From Omnitrophica bacterium GWA2_52_8 (lineage in GTDB: Bacteria; Omnitrophota; Omnitrophia; Omnitrophales; Aquincolibacteriaceae), in assembly GCA_001804025.1 (NCBI GenBank), contig MHFC01000128.1, positions 25,790 through 32,986 of the forward strand: a stretch of DNA of 7,197 nucleotides, given 5' to 3'. Position numbers and translations under genes: made by a program. Shown piece by piece: positions 1 to 6,592 of the stretch. Positions within the stretch are counted from its first letter, which is position 1. Every line of letters starts with the position of its first letter. The notes under the pieces were generated by a model. It worked only from the letters and a program-made list of their open reading frames with translations, did not search any database and was not told the origin of the DNA.

Positions 1-256
1 TTGACATGGAATTAAAATAATCAAGGCGGTCTGTGTAGGGCATGGTCGCGGCATACGAAACATTTTCGGCGATCTGTTCATGGTTGCGGTGCAAGTAGCC
101 CATAACCGGTTTGAGAGAAACAACGGTTTCACCGTCGAGTACGACATTCATACGGAATACGCCGTGTGTGGAAGGGTGCTGCGGCCCGACATTGATTTCC
201 AGCGTCGAGGTATCAAAAAGGTCGCGGGATTTAAGTTCTAAACTATTTGTCGCCAT
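1..256 (-). CDS. nuoD: NADH-quinone oxidoreductase subunit D (49 kDa subunit), N-terminal part
   Basis: This is the N-terminal 85 residues of a gene that runs off the left edge. Reading from the ATG at 256, the protein starts [12 protein letters not shown] and continues with [20 protein letters not shown], the [12 protein letters not shown] stretch and PYTDRLDYF. These are hallmark N-terminal motifs of the 49 kDa complex I subunit, which with NuoB builds the quinone-reduction site next to the N2 iron-sulfur cluster. The HPSTHG segment contains a His known in the family to lie near the quinone headgroup. The usual family Gly in GYLHRG is Asn here. It follows nuoC with a 23-bp gap, and nuoC is a separate gene, unlike the nuoCD fusion of enterobacteria. 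The Shine-Dalgarno sequence is weak (an A-rich AAAAAGTG stretch), so translation may depend on coupling to nuoC. The identification is secure; only the missing C-terminus is unknown. Confidence 0.96.
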   Translation of the reverse strand, partial: MATNSLELKSRDLFDTSTLEINVGPQHPSTHGVFRMNVVLDGETVVSLKPVMGYLHRNHEQIAENVSYAATMPYTDRLDYFNSMS

Positions 257-279
257 AGGGCACTTTTTCGGATTATTGT

Positions 280-861
280 TTATCCGGCCTCTTTCCCTTC
301 TTTTTGCGCCACGGCGCGTTTGCCTTGACGGTTCAGTTCCTCAGCCTGCCTGCGCAGTTCCGCCGGAATTTTGATGCCGCGTTTTTCAAGCCAGTTGACG
401 TCCGCAATTTCGAGCGTTTCGGCGTCCTCCTGGAGGTAATCCTTGCGCAGGGGCCAGCCCTCAAAGCCGTCCCACATAAAGATGCGCCTTAAATCCGGGT
501 GGCCTTCGAAGCGTATGCCGTACATATCATAAACCTCACGCTCCTGATATTCCGCGCCGCGAAACACGGGGACAAGCGAAGGGAGCGAAGCTTTTTCGCG
601 ATCCGTGCGTGCGCGCAGAACAAGGCTGCGGTCCTTGTGCGCGATCGAGTAAAGGTGATAGATCACTTCAAGATAAGTCAGAAGGTCGGCGCCCGTGGCG
701 GAAGAGAGGTAGTCGAGTTTAAAATCCGGGGACTCCTTGAGCCACGCGGCCAGTTTAAGCAGATCTGCCGGATTTTCCACTAAAAGTGATTCGCGGACAA
801 GCCGGAGTTTGATCCCCGGAAAGGCTTTTTCGATTTTTGTTTTTGCGTCAGCAGCGGTCAT
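280..861 (-). CDS. nuoC: NADH-quinone oxidoreductase subunit C (30 kDa subunit)
   Basis: This 193-residue cytoplasmic subunit belongs to the peripheral arm of complex I, where it packs against NuoD and NuoB and carries no cofactor. The family signature is clear at residues 107-128: ERE, then [25 protein letters not shown] motif follows at 136-142. The N-terminal 90 residues match the usual alpha/beta fold region, with the [10 protein letters not shown] strand. The C-terminus after about residue 170 is charged and probably flexible. Length is normal for a stand-alone NuoC. The ATG start at 861 is preceded by AGGAA about 11 nt upstream, just after the nuoB stop, and the intergenic gap is 23 bp, so the gene is in the nuo operon. 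Nothing is broken or unusual. Confidence 0.97.
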   Translation of the reverse strand: MTAADAKTKIEKAFPGIKLRLVRESLLVENPADLLKLAAWLKESPDFKLDYLSSATGADLLTYLEVIYHLYSIAHKDRSLVLRARTDREKASLPSLVPVFRGAEYQEREVYDMYGIRFEGHPDLRRIFMWDGFEGWPLRKDYLQEDAETLEIADVNWLEKRGIKIPAELRRQAEELNRQGKRAVAQKEGKEAG

Positions 862-884
862 GGACCGGAAATTTCCTGTGTTTT

Positions 885-1631
885 TTATGCATTCGGCGGA
901 TTCGGGGCTGCGGGAGCGGCCGGTTTTGGCGCGGCTGCCACAGCTTCAAGATCCGGGGCCTTTGTTTTCTTACCGATTAAAATGGGGCCGCCGTAACGTT
1001 CCTTGCGGTGGTCATTTTGGCGCGGGTTCCAGACTTCGGGATTAAATTTCGGGATGAGCCCGTGCGGGCCGAAATCCGGTACCGGGTACTCGCGCTTCAT
1101 GCCTTTCTGATACCATTCGGTTGTTTCGATTTCCTGGCTGTCGATTTTTTTCTGCAGTTCCATTAAGCCGTAAAGCAAGGCTTCCGGCCGCGGAGGACAG
1201 CCGGGGAGATGAACGTCGACGGGAATGTAGCGGTCGATGCCTTTCAATACGTTATAGCCGTCGATAAACGGGCCGCCTGCGATGGAACAAGCCCCCATCG
1301 TGATGACGTATTTCGGTTCTGCCATCTGGTTGTACAGGCGCACGACCTGCGGCGCCATTTTTTTGGTGACGGTGCCGGAGACGATCATCATGTCGGCCTG
1401 GCGCGGCGACGGGCGGAAGAGTTCGGCGCCGAAGCGGGCGATATCATAACGGGCGCAAGCGGTTGCGATCATTTCGATGGCGCAGCAGGCAAGGCCGAAC
1501 TGCATGGGCCAGATGGAAGACCGCCGTCCCCAGTTGTAGAGATCGTTCAAAGACGCGATGACGATGCCCTTTTTCATCAGCTCATTTTTCAAGCCGTTGT
1601 CTACCGTGTTTTGATTGGCTGTCTGCGCCAT
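885..1631 (-). CDS. nuoB: NADH-quinone oxidoreductase subunit B (PSST), N2-cluster subunit
   Basis: NuoB is the subunit that binds the terminal [4Fe-4S] cluster N2 and hands electrons to quinone. All four ligand cysteines are visible: the adjacent pair C49-C50 in [11 protein letters not shown]115 in GACSIAGG, and C145 in [12 protein letters not shown]. The RFGAE and [15 protein letters not shown] motifs are also present, so the core (about residues 20-165) is intact. The protein is 248 residues, longer than many NuoB proteins. The excess is a C-terminal extension that includes a basic [12 protein letters not shown] segment and ends in a low-complexity Ala/Pro tail from about residue 228. Such tails vary between lineages and are unlikely to touch the active site. 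The start at 1631 has AAAGGA five nt upstream, and the gap to nuoA is 14 bp, supporting one transcript. Confidence 0.98.
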   Translation of the reverse strand: MAQTANQNTVDNGLKNELMKKGIVIASLNDLYNWGRRSSIWPMQFGLACCAIEMIATACARYDIARFGAELFRPSPRQADMMIVSGTVTKKMAPQVVRLYNQMAEPKYVITMGACSIAGGPFIDGYNVLKGIDRYIPVDVHLPGCPPRPEALLYGLMELQKKIDSQEIETTEWYQKGMKREYPVPDFGPHGLIPKFNPEVWNPRQNDHRKERYGGPILIGKKTKAPDLEAVAAAPKPAAPAAPNPPNA

Positions 1632-1645
1632 AAATTTCCTTTAAT

Positions 1646-2017
1646 TTATTGCCATTCCAGAATTTTTTTGCGCCAGGCGTATACGAGTCCTACGGCCAGG
1701 ATCCCTATAAATAAAGCCATTTCCACAAAGGCAAATAAGCCGAGCTGCTTAAAAGCAACGGCCCAGGGATAGATAAAAACAGTTTCAACATCGAAAATGA
1801 CGAAAATAAGGGCATAAATATAATATTGAACGCGGTACTGGATCCAGGAGTCTCCCGTGGACTCAAGGCCGCATTCATAGACGGCATTTTTAACAGGGGA
1901 AGGTTTTTTGGGAGCAACGACTCTCGCGAGCAGGATAGGCAGCAGCGGGAAGACAACGGCAAACAGGACAAAAATGCTGATGAATAAATATTGATAAAAA
2001 TAAGAATTCGTTGCCAT
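1646..2017 (-). CDS. nuoA: NADH-quinone oxidoreductase subunit A
   Basis: This is a 123-residue membrane subunit of complex I and the first gene of the nuo operon. Three hydrophobic helices are visible at about residues 10-33, 64-85 and 95-115. The loop between the first two carries the family motif YECG (C49) in the KNAVYECGLES region, followed by the conserved FDVETVFIYPWA segment at 75-86, whose acidic residues sit at the membrane/peripheral-arm junction near the quinone channel. Length is typical. The ATG at 2017 has no Shine-Dalgarno sequence; only AGCGCGCC lies between it and a perfect TATAAT, so the message may be leaderless. A mobile repeat copy ends 45 bp upstream. The call is certain, and the start is very likely because the first helix begins soon after it. 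Confidence 0.97.
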   Translation of the reverse strand: MATNSYFYQYLFISIFVLFAVVFPLLPILLARVVAPKKPSPVKNAVYECGLESTGDSWIQYRVQYYIYALIFVIFDVETVFIYPWAVAFKQLGLFAFVEMALFIGILAVGLVYAWRKKILEWQ

Positions 2018-2025
2018 GGCGCGCT

Positions 2026-2053
2026 ATTATACGCTCCAGAAAAGCAACTGCAA
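2026..2053 (-). promoter_or_regulatory. Probable promoter of the nuo operon
   Basis: On the minus strand a consensus -10 box TATAAT (2031 down to 2026) is preceded, with a 16-nt spacer, by TTGCAG (2053 down to 2048), a half-match to the -35 consensus. The -10 box ends 8 nt before the nuoA ATG, which puts the transcription start at or within a base or two of the ATG. The promoter lies outside repeat copy 1, whose edge is at 2062, so it probably predates the insertion. The -35 is weak, so an activator or upstream element could contribute. The prediction rests on the strong -10 and its position. Confidence 0.6.
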
Positions 2054-2061
2054 CAATTTTA

Positions 2062-2248
2062 GTTCGTTTTTCTCATCGATTCGTCTAATCGATGAGAAAA
2101 ACATTTTGGACGCATAGGGTCGCATCCAAAGTTTTGCGCCCGCGTTTTAACAGGGCGCAAAAGACAACCCCTGGGGTACAAATTGAAAAGCCCATCTGCA
2201 CCACAGCCTCTTCGAGGGTATTTCTCATGGGTGATGAGAAATGCGGGT
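2062..2248 (-). mobile_element. MITE-like multi-hairpin repeat, copy 1
   Basis: This 187-bp element is flanked by TA on both sides (2060-2061 and 2249-2250). Its imperfect terminal inverted repeats both contain TTTCTCATC close to the ends. By hand count it is about 94% identical to copy 2 (ten substitutions and a 2-nt indel). The outermost right-hand hairpin (in its reading direction) is a perfect 16-bp stem with a 5-nt loop at 2066-2102. Further stems include a TTTTGCGCCC/GGGCGCAAAA hairpin and an ATTTCTCAT/ATGAGAAAT hairpin at about 2220-2242. It lies between the FIST gene stop and the nuo promoter, reading in the same direction as both by the convention set with copy 3. No transposase or conserved protein is encoded. 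The strand is assigned from G-U pairing and is an inference. Confidence 0.85.
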
Positions 2249-2313
2249 TAGCAGACAACGCCGGGCGGATTCGGGATGCCGGATGCCAAAATTTTTTACG
2301 GCCGGACCGCAGT

Positions 2314-3498
2314 CTATGATTTGGAATGGACCAGCGTGAGCGCGCCGGCGTAATGATGGGTATGGTTGACGAAATCCATGGGTGCCAGTTCGCCGTAGCT
2401 GAAGAAGCCTACGACCGGGAGGCCCGGAAAGTATTCGCGGATGAGTGCTGTGTCAACATCGGGCTTTCCGTAAAGCGATTGACCGCGGGCGCAGCAGTTA
2501 AAGTAAAATCCGAACGCCGGTTTTGACGGCGAAATGCGATACTGCAAATTTTCGAGCAGAAACCGCATGTCTTCGCGCGCAAAAACAGGGTTTCGCAGTG
2601 CGAACGTCACAAAATCACCTTCTTCAACGGGGCTGACGCAGGCCAGCATGCCGTTTTTGACGTTGACACCGAGAATGTTTCGAACCAGGTAATCTGTTTT
2701 TTGGAAGTCGGTTTGGAATTCCCGCACGGGAATGCCCAGGAATATGCGCTGGAAAATATTGTCCGGGTTGTCGAAGAAAATGGACGAGATTGATTCCAGC
2801 AGAATGTCATAAGCCGGGCGTCCGTCCATCTCGTAAATCAGATTGCCGCTTGCCTTTGTGATTTGCAGTGTTTCGCCGAATGGTTTGCAGGACCTGGCAA
2901 TGCCAGTCTCCGTGCGCACATTGCCGCCCAGAGCAAATCCGCTCATGGCATCATAGGCCGCCTGACGGCCGAACCACTGATAGGTCTTTTCTTCCGAGCC
3001 ATTTTCCGACGCCAAGGCACCCATGACAGGAGTGTATTCCCGCATGCTCTCCAGCCCCTCATAAAACTGCGCGCTGCGGAAGCTAAACGGGTCGGGGAAG
3101 ACGAACATGGAGGTGTCGAGGCCGCCTGTTTCGCTTAGGATGCGGCCCGCTTCCCGGCCCGCGCCGTAATTGTTTTCCTGAAGATTGGGAATCAAAAAAG
3201 GGCGGCAGTCAATTTCGTCGGATTCCAGGACCATGACCGCAATGCCGGGCCCGTTTTCAATCTCCGCTTCTTCGGTCAGTACGCCGAAGCCGCTGGCGCC
3301 GACGATATTGGAAGTTTCCGCCGTTTTTTCGGCGGTTGTGAGGATTTCAGGCAAATGATCGCGGTGCCGGGCAGTCGCAAAAAGAAAGACATGGGAACAT
3401 TTTTTAAGATTGGCTTTGGAAAGGGCGTCAAGACACGCCCGGCGTGCTGCGGTGGCCGCATCGTTGATCCTGGAAAATGCCGTAGCGACGCGAATCAT
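2314..3498 (-). CDS. FIST-domain protein (FIST_N plus FIST_C), putative signal sensor
   Basis: This 394-residue soluble protein has no signal peptide or membrane segment. It has the two-part FIST layout: an N-terminal region (about residues 30-225) with the motif GASGFGVLTEEAEIENGPG at 67-85 and a following hydrophobic strand, and a C-terminal region (about 225-385) with FNCCARG at 333-339, GKPDVD at 344-349 and the characteristic GFFSYGELAP at 364-373. FIST domains are known as putative sensory modules in signal-transduction proteins, proposed to bind small ligands such as amino acids; few have a demonstrated role. There is no fused kinase or cyclase output, so it would act through a partner. 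The ATG at 3498 lacks a Shine-Dalgarno sequence and follows a -10-like TAAAAT by 6 nt. The start is supported by the usual beta-strand opening, MIRVATAFS. It is transcribed toward nuoA, with repeat copy 1 between them. Confidence 0.88.
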   Translation of the reverse strand: MIRVATAFSRINDAATAARRACLDALSKANLKKCSHVFLFATARHRDHLPEILTTAEKTAETSNIVGASGFGVLTEEAEIENGPGIAVMVLESDEIDCRPFLIPNLQENNYGAGREAGRILSETGGLDTSMFVFPDPFSFRSAQFYEGLESMREYTPVMGALASENGSEEKTYQWFGRQAAYDAMSGFALGGNVRTETGIARSCKPFGETLQITKASGNLIYEMDGRPAYDILLESISSIFFDNPDNIFQRIFLGIPVREFQTDFQKTDYLVRNILGVNVKNGMLACVSPVEEGDFVTFALRNPVFAREDMRFLLENLQYRISPSKPAFGFYFNCCARGQSLYGKPDVDTALIREYFPGLPVVGFFSYGELAPMDFVNHTHHYAGALTLVHSKS

Positions 3499-3504
3499 GG
3501 GAGC

Positions 3505-3532
3505 ATTTTACCATCCGATGTTAAAGACGCAA
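3505..3532 (-). promoter_or_regulatory. Probable promoter of the FIST gene
   Basis: On the minus strand, TTGCGT (3532 down to 3527), a 16-nt spacer and TAAAAT (3510 down to 3505) resemble a sigma70-type promoter. The -10 box ends only 6 nt before the FIST ATG, so transcription would begin about at the start codon. The layout (TTGC-type -35, 16-nt spacer, -10 directly before ATG) closely resembles that of nuoA. The weak -35 leaves some doubt. Confidence 0.45.
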
Positions 3533-3633
3533 GAAAGTTTGAATCTCTTTAAAAGCTATCGGCGGATATTTTAAAGGGTTGATCGTTTTTTTAAAAAATT
3601 ATCGGAGCTGTCTGCCCGCCGCGGTTCCTTTTA

Positions 3634-3663
3634 TTGACGAATCAAAAGAAGATGGCGTAGAAT
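3634..3663 (+). promoter_or_regulatory. Probable promoter for the small ORF / Nudix pair
   Basis: TTGACG at 3634-3639 matches the -35 consensus at five of six bases, and TAGAAT at 3658-3663 matches the -10 at five of six, with an 18-nt spacer. The predicted start is near 3670. Repeat copy 2 begins at 3682, so transcripts would run through it before reaching the ATG at 3895. Without the repeat and one TA the leader would be about 38 nt, an ordinary length, which suggests this promoter was the original one for the downstream genes. Confidence 0.6.
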
Positions 3664-3681
3664 CCCATGATTTGAAGCTTA

Positions 3682-3866
3682 GTCCGTTTTTCTCATCGAT
3701 TCGTCTAATCGATGAGAAAAACGCTTTGGACGCATGGGGTTGCATCCAAAGTTTTGCGCCCGCGTTTTCAGGGCGCAAAAGACAACCCCTGGGGTACAAA
3801 TGGAAAAGCCCATTTGCACCACAGCCTCTTCGAGGGCATTTCTCATGGGCGATGAGAAATACGGGT
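3682..3866 (-). mobile_element. MITE-like multi-hairpin repeat, copy 2
   Basis: This 185-bp copy is flanked by TA at 3680-3681 and 3867-3868. It has the same arrangement as copy 1: a perfect 16-bp hairpin near 3686-3722, then CTTTGGACGCA/TGCATCCAAAG, TTTTGCGCCC/GGGCGCAAAA, a long stem ending in CACCACAG, a small CCTC/GAGG hairpin, and ATTTCTCAT/ATGAGAAAT. It lacks two bases (AA) in the loop of the third hairpin compared with the other copies, which shows the loop is tolerant while the stem is kept. Together with the flanking promoters it accounts for most of the gene-free stretch 3499-3894; the remainder (about 3533-3633) is AT-rich with no recognisable gene. Confidence 0.85.
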
Positions 3867-3894
3867 TAGGGTCGATCCGAAACGGTGAAAAACT

Positions 3895-4083
3895 ATGGAA
3901 AGTGGATGGCCGCTGGGTCCGCGTCAAGACAGAAGCACAAATTTTTTTCACCGCTGCGCCCCTGATTTATTTGATGAAAACAGAAATTACGGCAAGCAGC
4001 CCAAAGCGGCGCTTCAGATGCGGCTCGGATTTGCCGGTTCCCGGGAAGATGATTTATTGGCGATGGAAGATGTGTCCGGATGA
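3895..4083 (+). CDS. Small uncharacterised protein, translationally coupled to Nudix gene
   Basis: This is a 62-residue ORF that I do not recognise. Evidence that it is real: GGTGA lies six nt before the ATG; its stop overlaps the Nudix start as ATGA (4080-4083), a classic translational-coupling arrangement; and a good promoter lies upstream. The predicted peptide is soluble and polar, with one Cys (residue 21), a PDLFDENRNYGKQPK middle and an acidic end containing REDDLLAMED. No signal peptide or membrane helix is apparent. A competing frame is also open through most of this region but shows no better start or ending. It could instead be the remnant of a larger gene or chance coding. Function is unknown; co-expression with the hydrolase is the only clue. 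Confidence 0.45.
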   Translation: MESGWPLGPRQDRSTNFFHRCAPDLFDENRNYGKQPKAALQMRLGFAGSREDDLLAMEDVSG

Positions 4084-4523
4084 TAAATCCCTTTTCCGGC
4101 CCGCCCGCGCCGATTGATGTCGGTTGTGCCGTGATTCTGCATCAAGGCCGTTTTTTGCTTTCCCAGCGCAAGCCAGGCGACAGTCATGCCGGGTTTTGGG
4201 AATTTCCGGGAGGAACAAGGCATGCCGGCGAGTCTCTGGAGGATTGTCTGGTCCGTGAGATTATTGAAGAAACCGGTATCCTGATCCGGCCCCGGCGTTA
4301 TTTGACGGAAAGGCGCTATCCATGCGGTGAAAAAGTGCTTTGCCTGCATTTCGTGTATTGCGACAAAATCTTCGGGGAGGCCGTTGCCAAAGACAGCTAC
4401 CGGGTTGCCTGGGCCGGTTTTGAGGAACTCACGCGGTATGCGTTTGTTCCCGGGGATTTGGACGTTGTCCGTGAGTTGACGCTCAAGAAAGCCCATTATT
4501 TCCCGGCAGGGAGCCGGGTTTGA
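4080..4523 (+). CDS. Nudix hydrolase, MutT-like (d)NTP pyrophosphohydrolase
   Basis: This 147-residue protein has a complete Nudix box at residues 45-67: G45, E51, then R59-E60, E63-E64 and G66, the pattern that binds the catalytic magnesium ions. It is preceded by FWEFPGG (39-45), typical of the MutT/CTP-pyrophosphohydrolase branch. The C-terminal segment FVPGDLDVVREL (122-132) also resembles the end of MutT-type proteins. Members hydrolyse nucleoside triphosphates to the monophosphate and pyrophosphate; MutT itself removes 8-oxo-dGTP to prevent mutation. The exact substrate cannot be read from the sequence. The ATG at 4080 overlaps the preceding small ORF by 4 bp, with GGAAGA about 10 nt upstream. 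The gap to the histidine kinase is 74 bp, with no evident terminator and no convincing promoter, so read-through is possible. Confidence 0.92.
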   Translation: MINPFSGPPAPIDVGCAVILHQGRFLLSQRKPGDSHAGFWEFPGGTRHAGESLEDCLVREIIEETGILIRPRRYLTERRYPCGEKVLCLHFVYCDKIFGEAVAKDSYRVAWAGFEELTRYAFVPGDLDVVRELTLKKAHYFPAGSRV

Positions 4524-4597
4524 GAATAAAGATCAATGGTCTGCCGTAAAAAGCCGTTCATTTAGACAGCTTTTATCTTTTTCCGGGGACATCGTGT

Positions 4598-6403
4598 ATG
4601 AAAAAGCATTTCCGCGTATCACTGCGCTACAAACTTGCATTTCCCGTCCTGGTGGTCGTCACGTCCATGCTTTTTTTGATGTTCCGTGCGACTTACCGGA
4701 CCGTGCGCGAAGTGGTCGAAGAACACACCGAACAGCGGCTGGTTGCCATCGCCGAAGTGTTCGCGCAGTCCGTCCGTGTCCCGTTAATTTTGCGGAATCA
4801 AGAAGTGCTGCATGCCAATATCGAGTGGATGGCCAAGCGCGATGACGTGCTCGGTGTCAGCGTCGAGGACGGCAGCGGGGTGATTATGGGGGCTGCCTAT
4901 CCCAATAATGTTGCCCTCGCGACTTCCTTTATCGACTCCGATTTTGTCGGCGTCCAGCGGGTTACTCCGGATTCCTATGTCGTCGGTATTGTGATTGAGG
5001 AGAGCGACCACTACCTCGGCCGGCTGATTTTGTTTTTCCTTCAGCCGGACCTCGGGATGAAACTGCGTAAAATTTTTGTCCAGAGGCTGCTGATTGCTTT
5101 TCTCAGCACGCTTTTTCTCGCGGTGATGATTTCCGGTTTTACCTGGATCGCAATCTTGCCCCTCTTTAAGCTGAAACGGACCGCCCGGAAAATTCTGGCC
5201 GGCGACTTATCGGCCCGCGCGCAGGTGCATTCCTTCGATGAAATCCAGGACCTCTCGGAATCTTTTGATGAAATGGTGCACCGCCTCACGCGCAGCTTTG
5301 AAAACCTGCGGTCGCGCACCGAGGCGCTGGAAGAGTCGGAGGAAAAATTCAGGCTGGTCGTGGAGAGTGCGGACGAAATCATTATTCTTATCAATGCCGA
5401 CGGAGACATCCTGCTCCTGAACAAGGAGATTTCCGGAGTTTCACGGTCTGAAGTGATTATGGGGGGTATTTCCCGGCTGCTGGAAATGTACGATGAAGAA
5501 TCCAAGCACCGTTTTCAGGAAGCGGTGGTGAGCGTCATCGAGAAGAAAACTCCCGTGACCAACCTTGCCGTCACCCAGCACCTGGGAGGCGGCAAGCCGG
5601 ACGTTTATTATCTTGCCAATCTGACGCCGGTTCTGAATCCCGCAAGCCATGTGAAACAAATTCAGGTCGTGCTGCGTGACGTGACGGAATTGCGGCGCAT
5701 CGAAATGATGAAGGAATCGCTGATTCGTGACGTGGCGCATGAGCTCAAAACGCCCACCAGCAAGTTTGAAATGGTCCTGCACTGGTTTGAGAAAGACCTC
5801 AAAAAAAACAATCAATACGAACGCTATAAAGACATCGTAAAAATCCTTGTGAGCAATACCGACCGATTAATGCGGACGATCAACAGCATTATGGATTTGA
5901 CCAAGCTTGAGAGCGGTATGGATTTGGTCCAGACTGAAATCCTGGACTTGAACGATGTGTTGAACCAGGTCCATACCGACCTTAAACCGATGGCGGAAGC
6001 AAAGGGGATTGCTTTGTTGAAAAAGATTTCGCCCCGGCCGCTTCATATCCGCGGAGACCGGGACATGGTTTACCGCGTATTTGTGAACCTTATCAGCAAC
6101 TCGTTGAAATTTACGGAAAAAGGCCAAATTGAGATCTCGGATGAACTGCAGGACGGAAAGGTCGCGGCCATGGTTCGGGATACGGGAGTCGGCATTGAAG
6201 CCGAAAATCTTGAAAAAATTTTTGAGCGGTTTGTGCAAAAAACAGCCGCGACGGTGGGAATCGGCGTCGGCCTTACGATTTGCCGCGATATCATGAATTT
6301 GCATCACGGCAGGATTTTTGCGGAAAGCGAAGGCCCCGGAAAAGGGGCGGTTTTTAAGGTGCTTTTCCCTGCGGCAGCGCCCTTTCCGGAGCCAACCGTC
6401 TAG
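4598..6403 (+). CDS. Membrane sensor histidine kinase (HAMP-PAS-HisKA-HATPase)
   Basis: This 601-residue protein has two membrane helices (about 11-28 and 163-188) enclosing a roughly 130-residue extracytoplasmic sensor region that looks Cache/CHASE-like (DDVLGVSVEDGSG at 82-94). A HAMP linker (about 190-240) with a short coiled coil and a PAS domain (about 246-365) follow. The dimerisation domain holds the phospho-accepting H381 in DVAHELKTP. The ATPase domain is intact: N-box N497/N501, G1 DTGVGI at 528-533, F-box IFERF, and G2 GIGVGL at 554-559. It would autophosphorylate on an unidentified signal and pass phosphate to a receiver, probably the downstream response regulator. The ATG at 4598 has GGGGA at 4585-4589. 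The TAG stop (6401-6403) uses the first base of repeat copy 3; before insertion the stop would have been TAA, with the same protein. Confidence 0.95.
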   Translation: MKKHFRVSLRYKLAFPVLVVVTSMLFLMFRATYRTVREVVEEHTEQRLVAIAEVFAQSVRVPLILRNQEVLHANIEWMAKRDDVLGVSVEDGSGVIMGAAYPNNVALATSFIDSDFVGVQRVTPDSYVVGIVIEESDHYLGRLILFFLQPDLGMKLRKIFVQRLLIAFLSTLFLAVMISGFTWIAILPLFKLKRTARKILAGDLSARAQVHSFDEIQDLSESFDEMVHRLTRSFENLRSRTEALEESEEKFRLVVESADEIIILINADGDILLLNKEISGVSRSEVIMGGISRLLEMYDEESKHRFQEAVVSVIEKKTPVTNLAVTQHLGGGKPDVYYLANLTPVLNPASHVKQIQVVLRDVTELRRIEMMKESLIRDVAHELKTPTSKFEMVLHWFEKDLKKNNQYERYKDIVKILVSNTDRLMRTINSIMDLTKLESGMDLVQTEILDLNDVLNQVHTDLKPMAEAKGIALLKKISPRPLHIRGDRDMVYRVFVNLISNSLKFTEKGQIEISDELQDGKVAAMVRDTGVGIEAENLEKIFERFVQKTAATVGIGVGLTICRDIMNLHHGRIFAESEGPGKGAVFKVLFPAAAPFPEPTV

Positions 6404-6589
6404 CCCGCATTTCTCATCACCAATGAGAAATGCCCTCGCGGAGGCTGTGGTGCAAATGGGTTTTTTCATTTGTACCACAGGGGTTGTCTTTTGCGCCCTG
6501 TTAAAACGCGGGCGCAAAACTTTGGATGCAACCCCATGCGTCCAAAGCGGTTTTCTTATCGATTCACCTAATCGATGAGAAAACCGGAC
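6403..6589 (+). mobile_element. MITE-like multi-hairpin repeat, copy 3 (inverted), at kinase stop codon
   Basis: This 187-bp copy lies in the opposite orientation to the other two and is about 91% identical to copy 2 by hand count. TA flanks it at 6401-6402 and 6590-6591. Six hairpins tile it: 6407-6433 (11 bp), 6434-6444 (4 bp), 6445-6480 (14 bp, one G-U), 6489-6519 (10 bp), 6520-6547 (11 bp, one U-G) and 6549-6585 (16 bp, one U-G). About 132 of 187 bases are paired. The termini match as an imperfect inverted repeat (13 of 16 positions, with GATGAGAAA/TTTCTCATC shared). It separates the kinase from its response regulator; without it and one TA the gap would be about 47 bp. Confidence 0.87.
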
Positions 6590-6592
6590 TAA

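Noticed and set aside
2066..2102. Strong hairpin as an intrinsic terminator for the FIST gene
   Set aside because: The stem is perfect, but no run of T follows it on either strand; its T and A runs are inside the stem. Some effect on transcription is possible, but it is not a standard terminator.
2092..2319. Open frame through repeat copy 1, with similar peptide strings (RAQKTTPGVQ-type) in the other copies
   Set aside because: A 2-nt indel between copies shifts the upstream part of the frame, several frames are open at once, and differences respect hairpin pairing rather than codons. The shared peptide is a by-product of the repeat.
4524..4597. Separate promoter or terminator between the Nudix and kinase genes
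   Set aside because: No pair of hexamers with proper spacing and no GC hairpin followed by T residues was found; only a short direct repeat GCCG is present.
5867..6517. 216-codon minus-strand open frame
   Set aside because: It is antisense to the kinase ATPase domain, whose N, G1, F and G2 motifs are intact; its start lies in the repeat. It is a shadow frame.
6318..6578. Plus-strand open frame across the kinase end and repeat copy 3
   Set aside because: It overlaps the well-supported kinase C-terminus in another frame and consists mainly of repeat sequence, with no family resemblance.
2062..6589. CRISPR array or integron attachment-site array
   Set aside because: The three repeats are separated by ordinary genes over kilobases and one is inverted; there are no regular spacers and no integrase or Cas gene.
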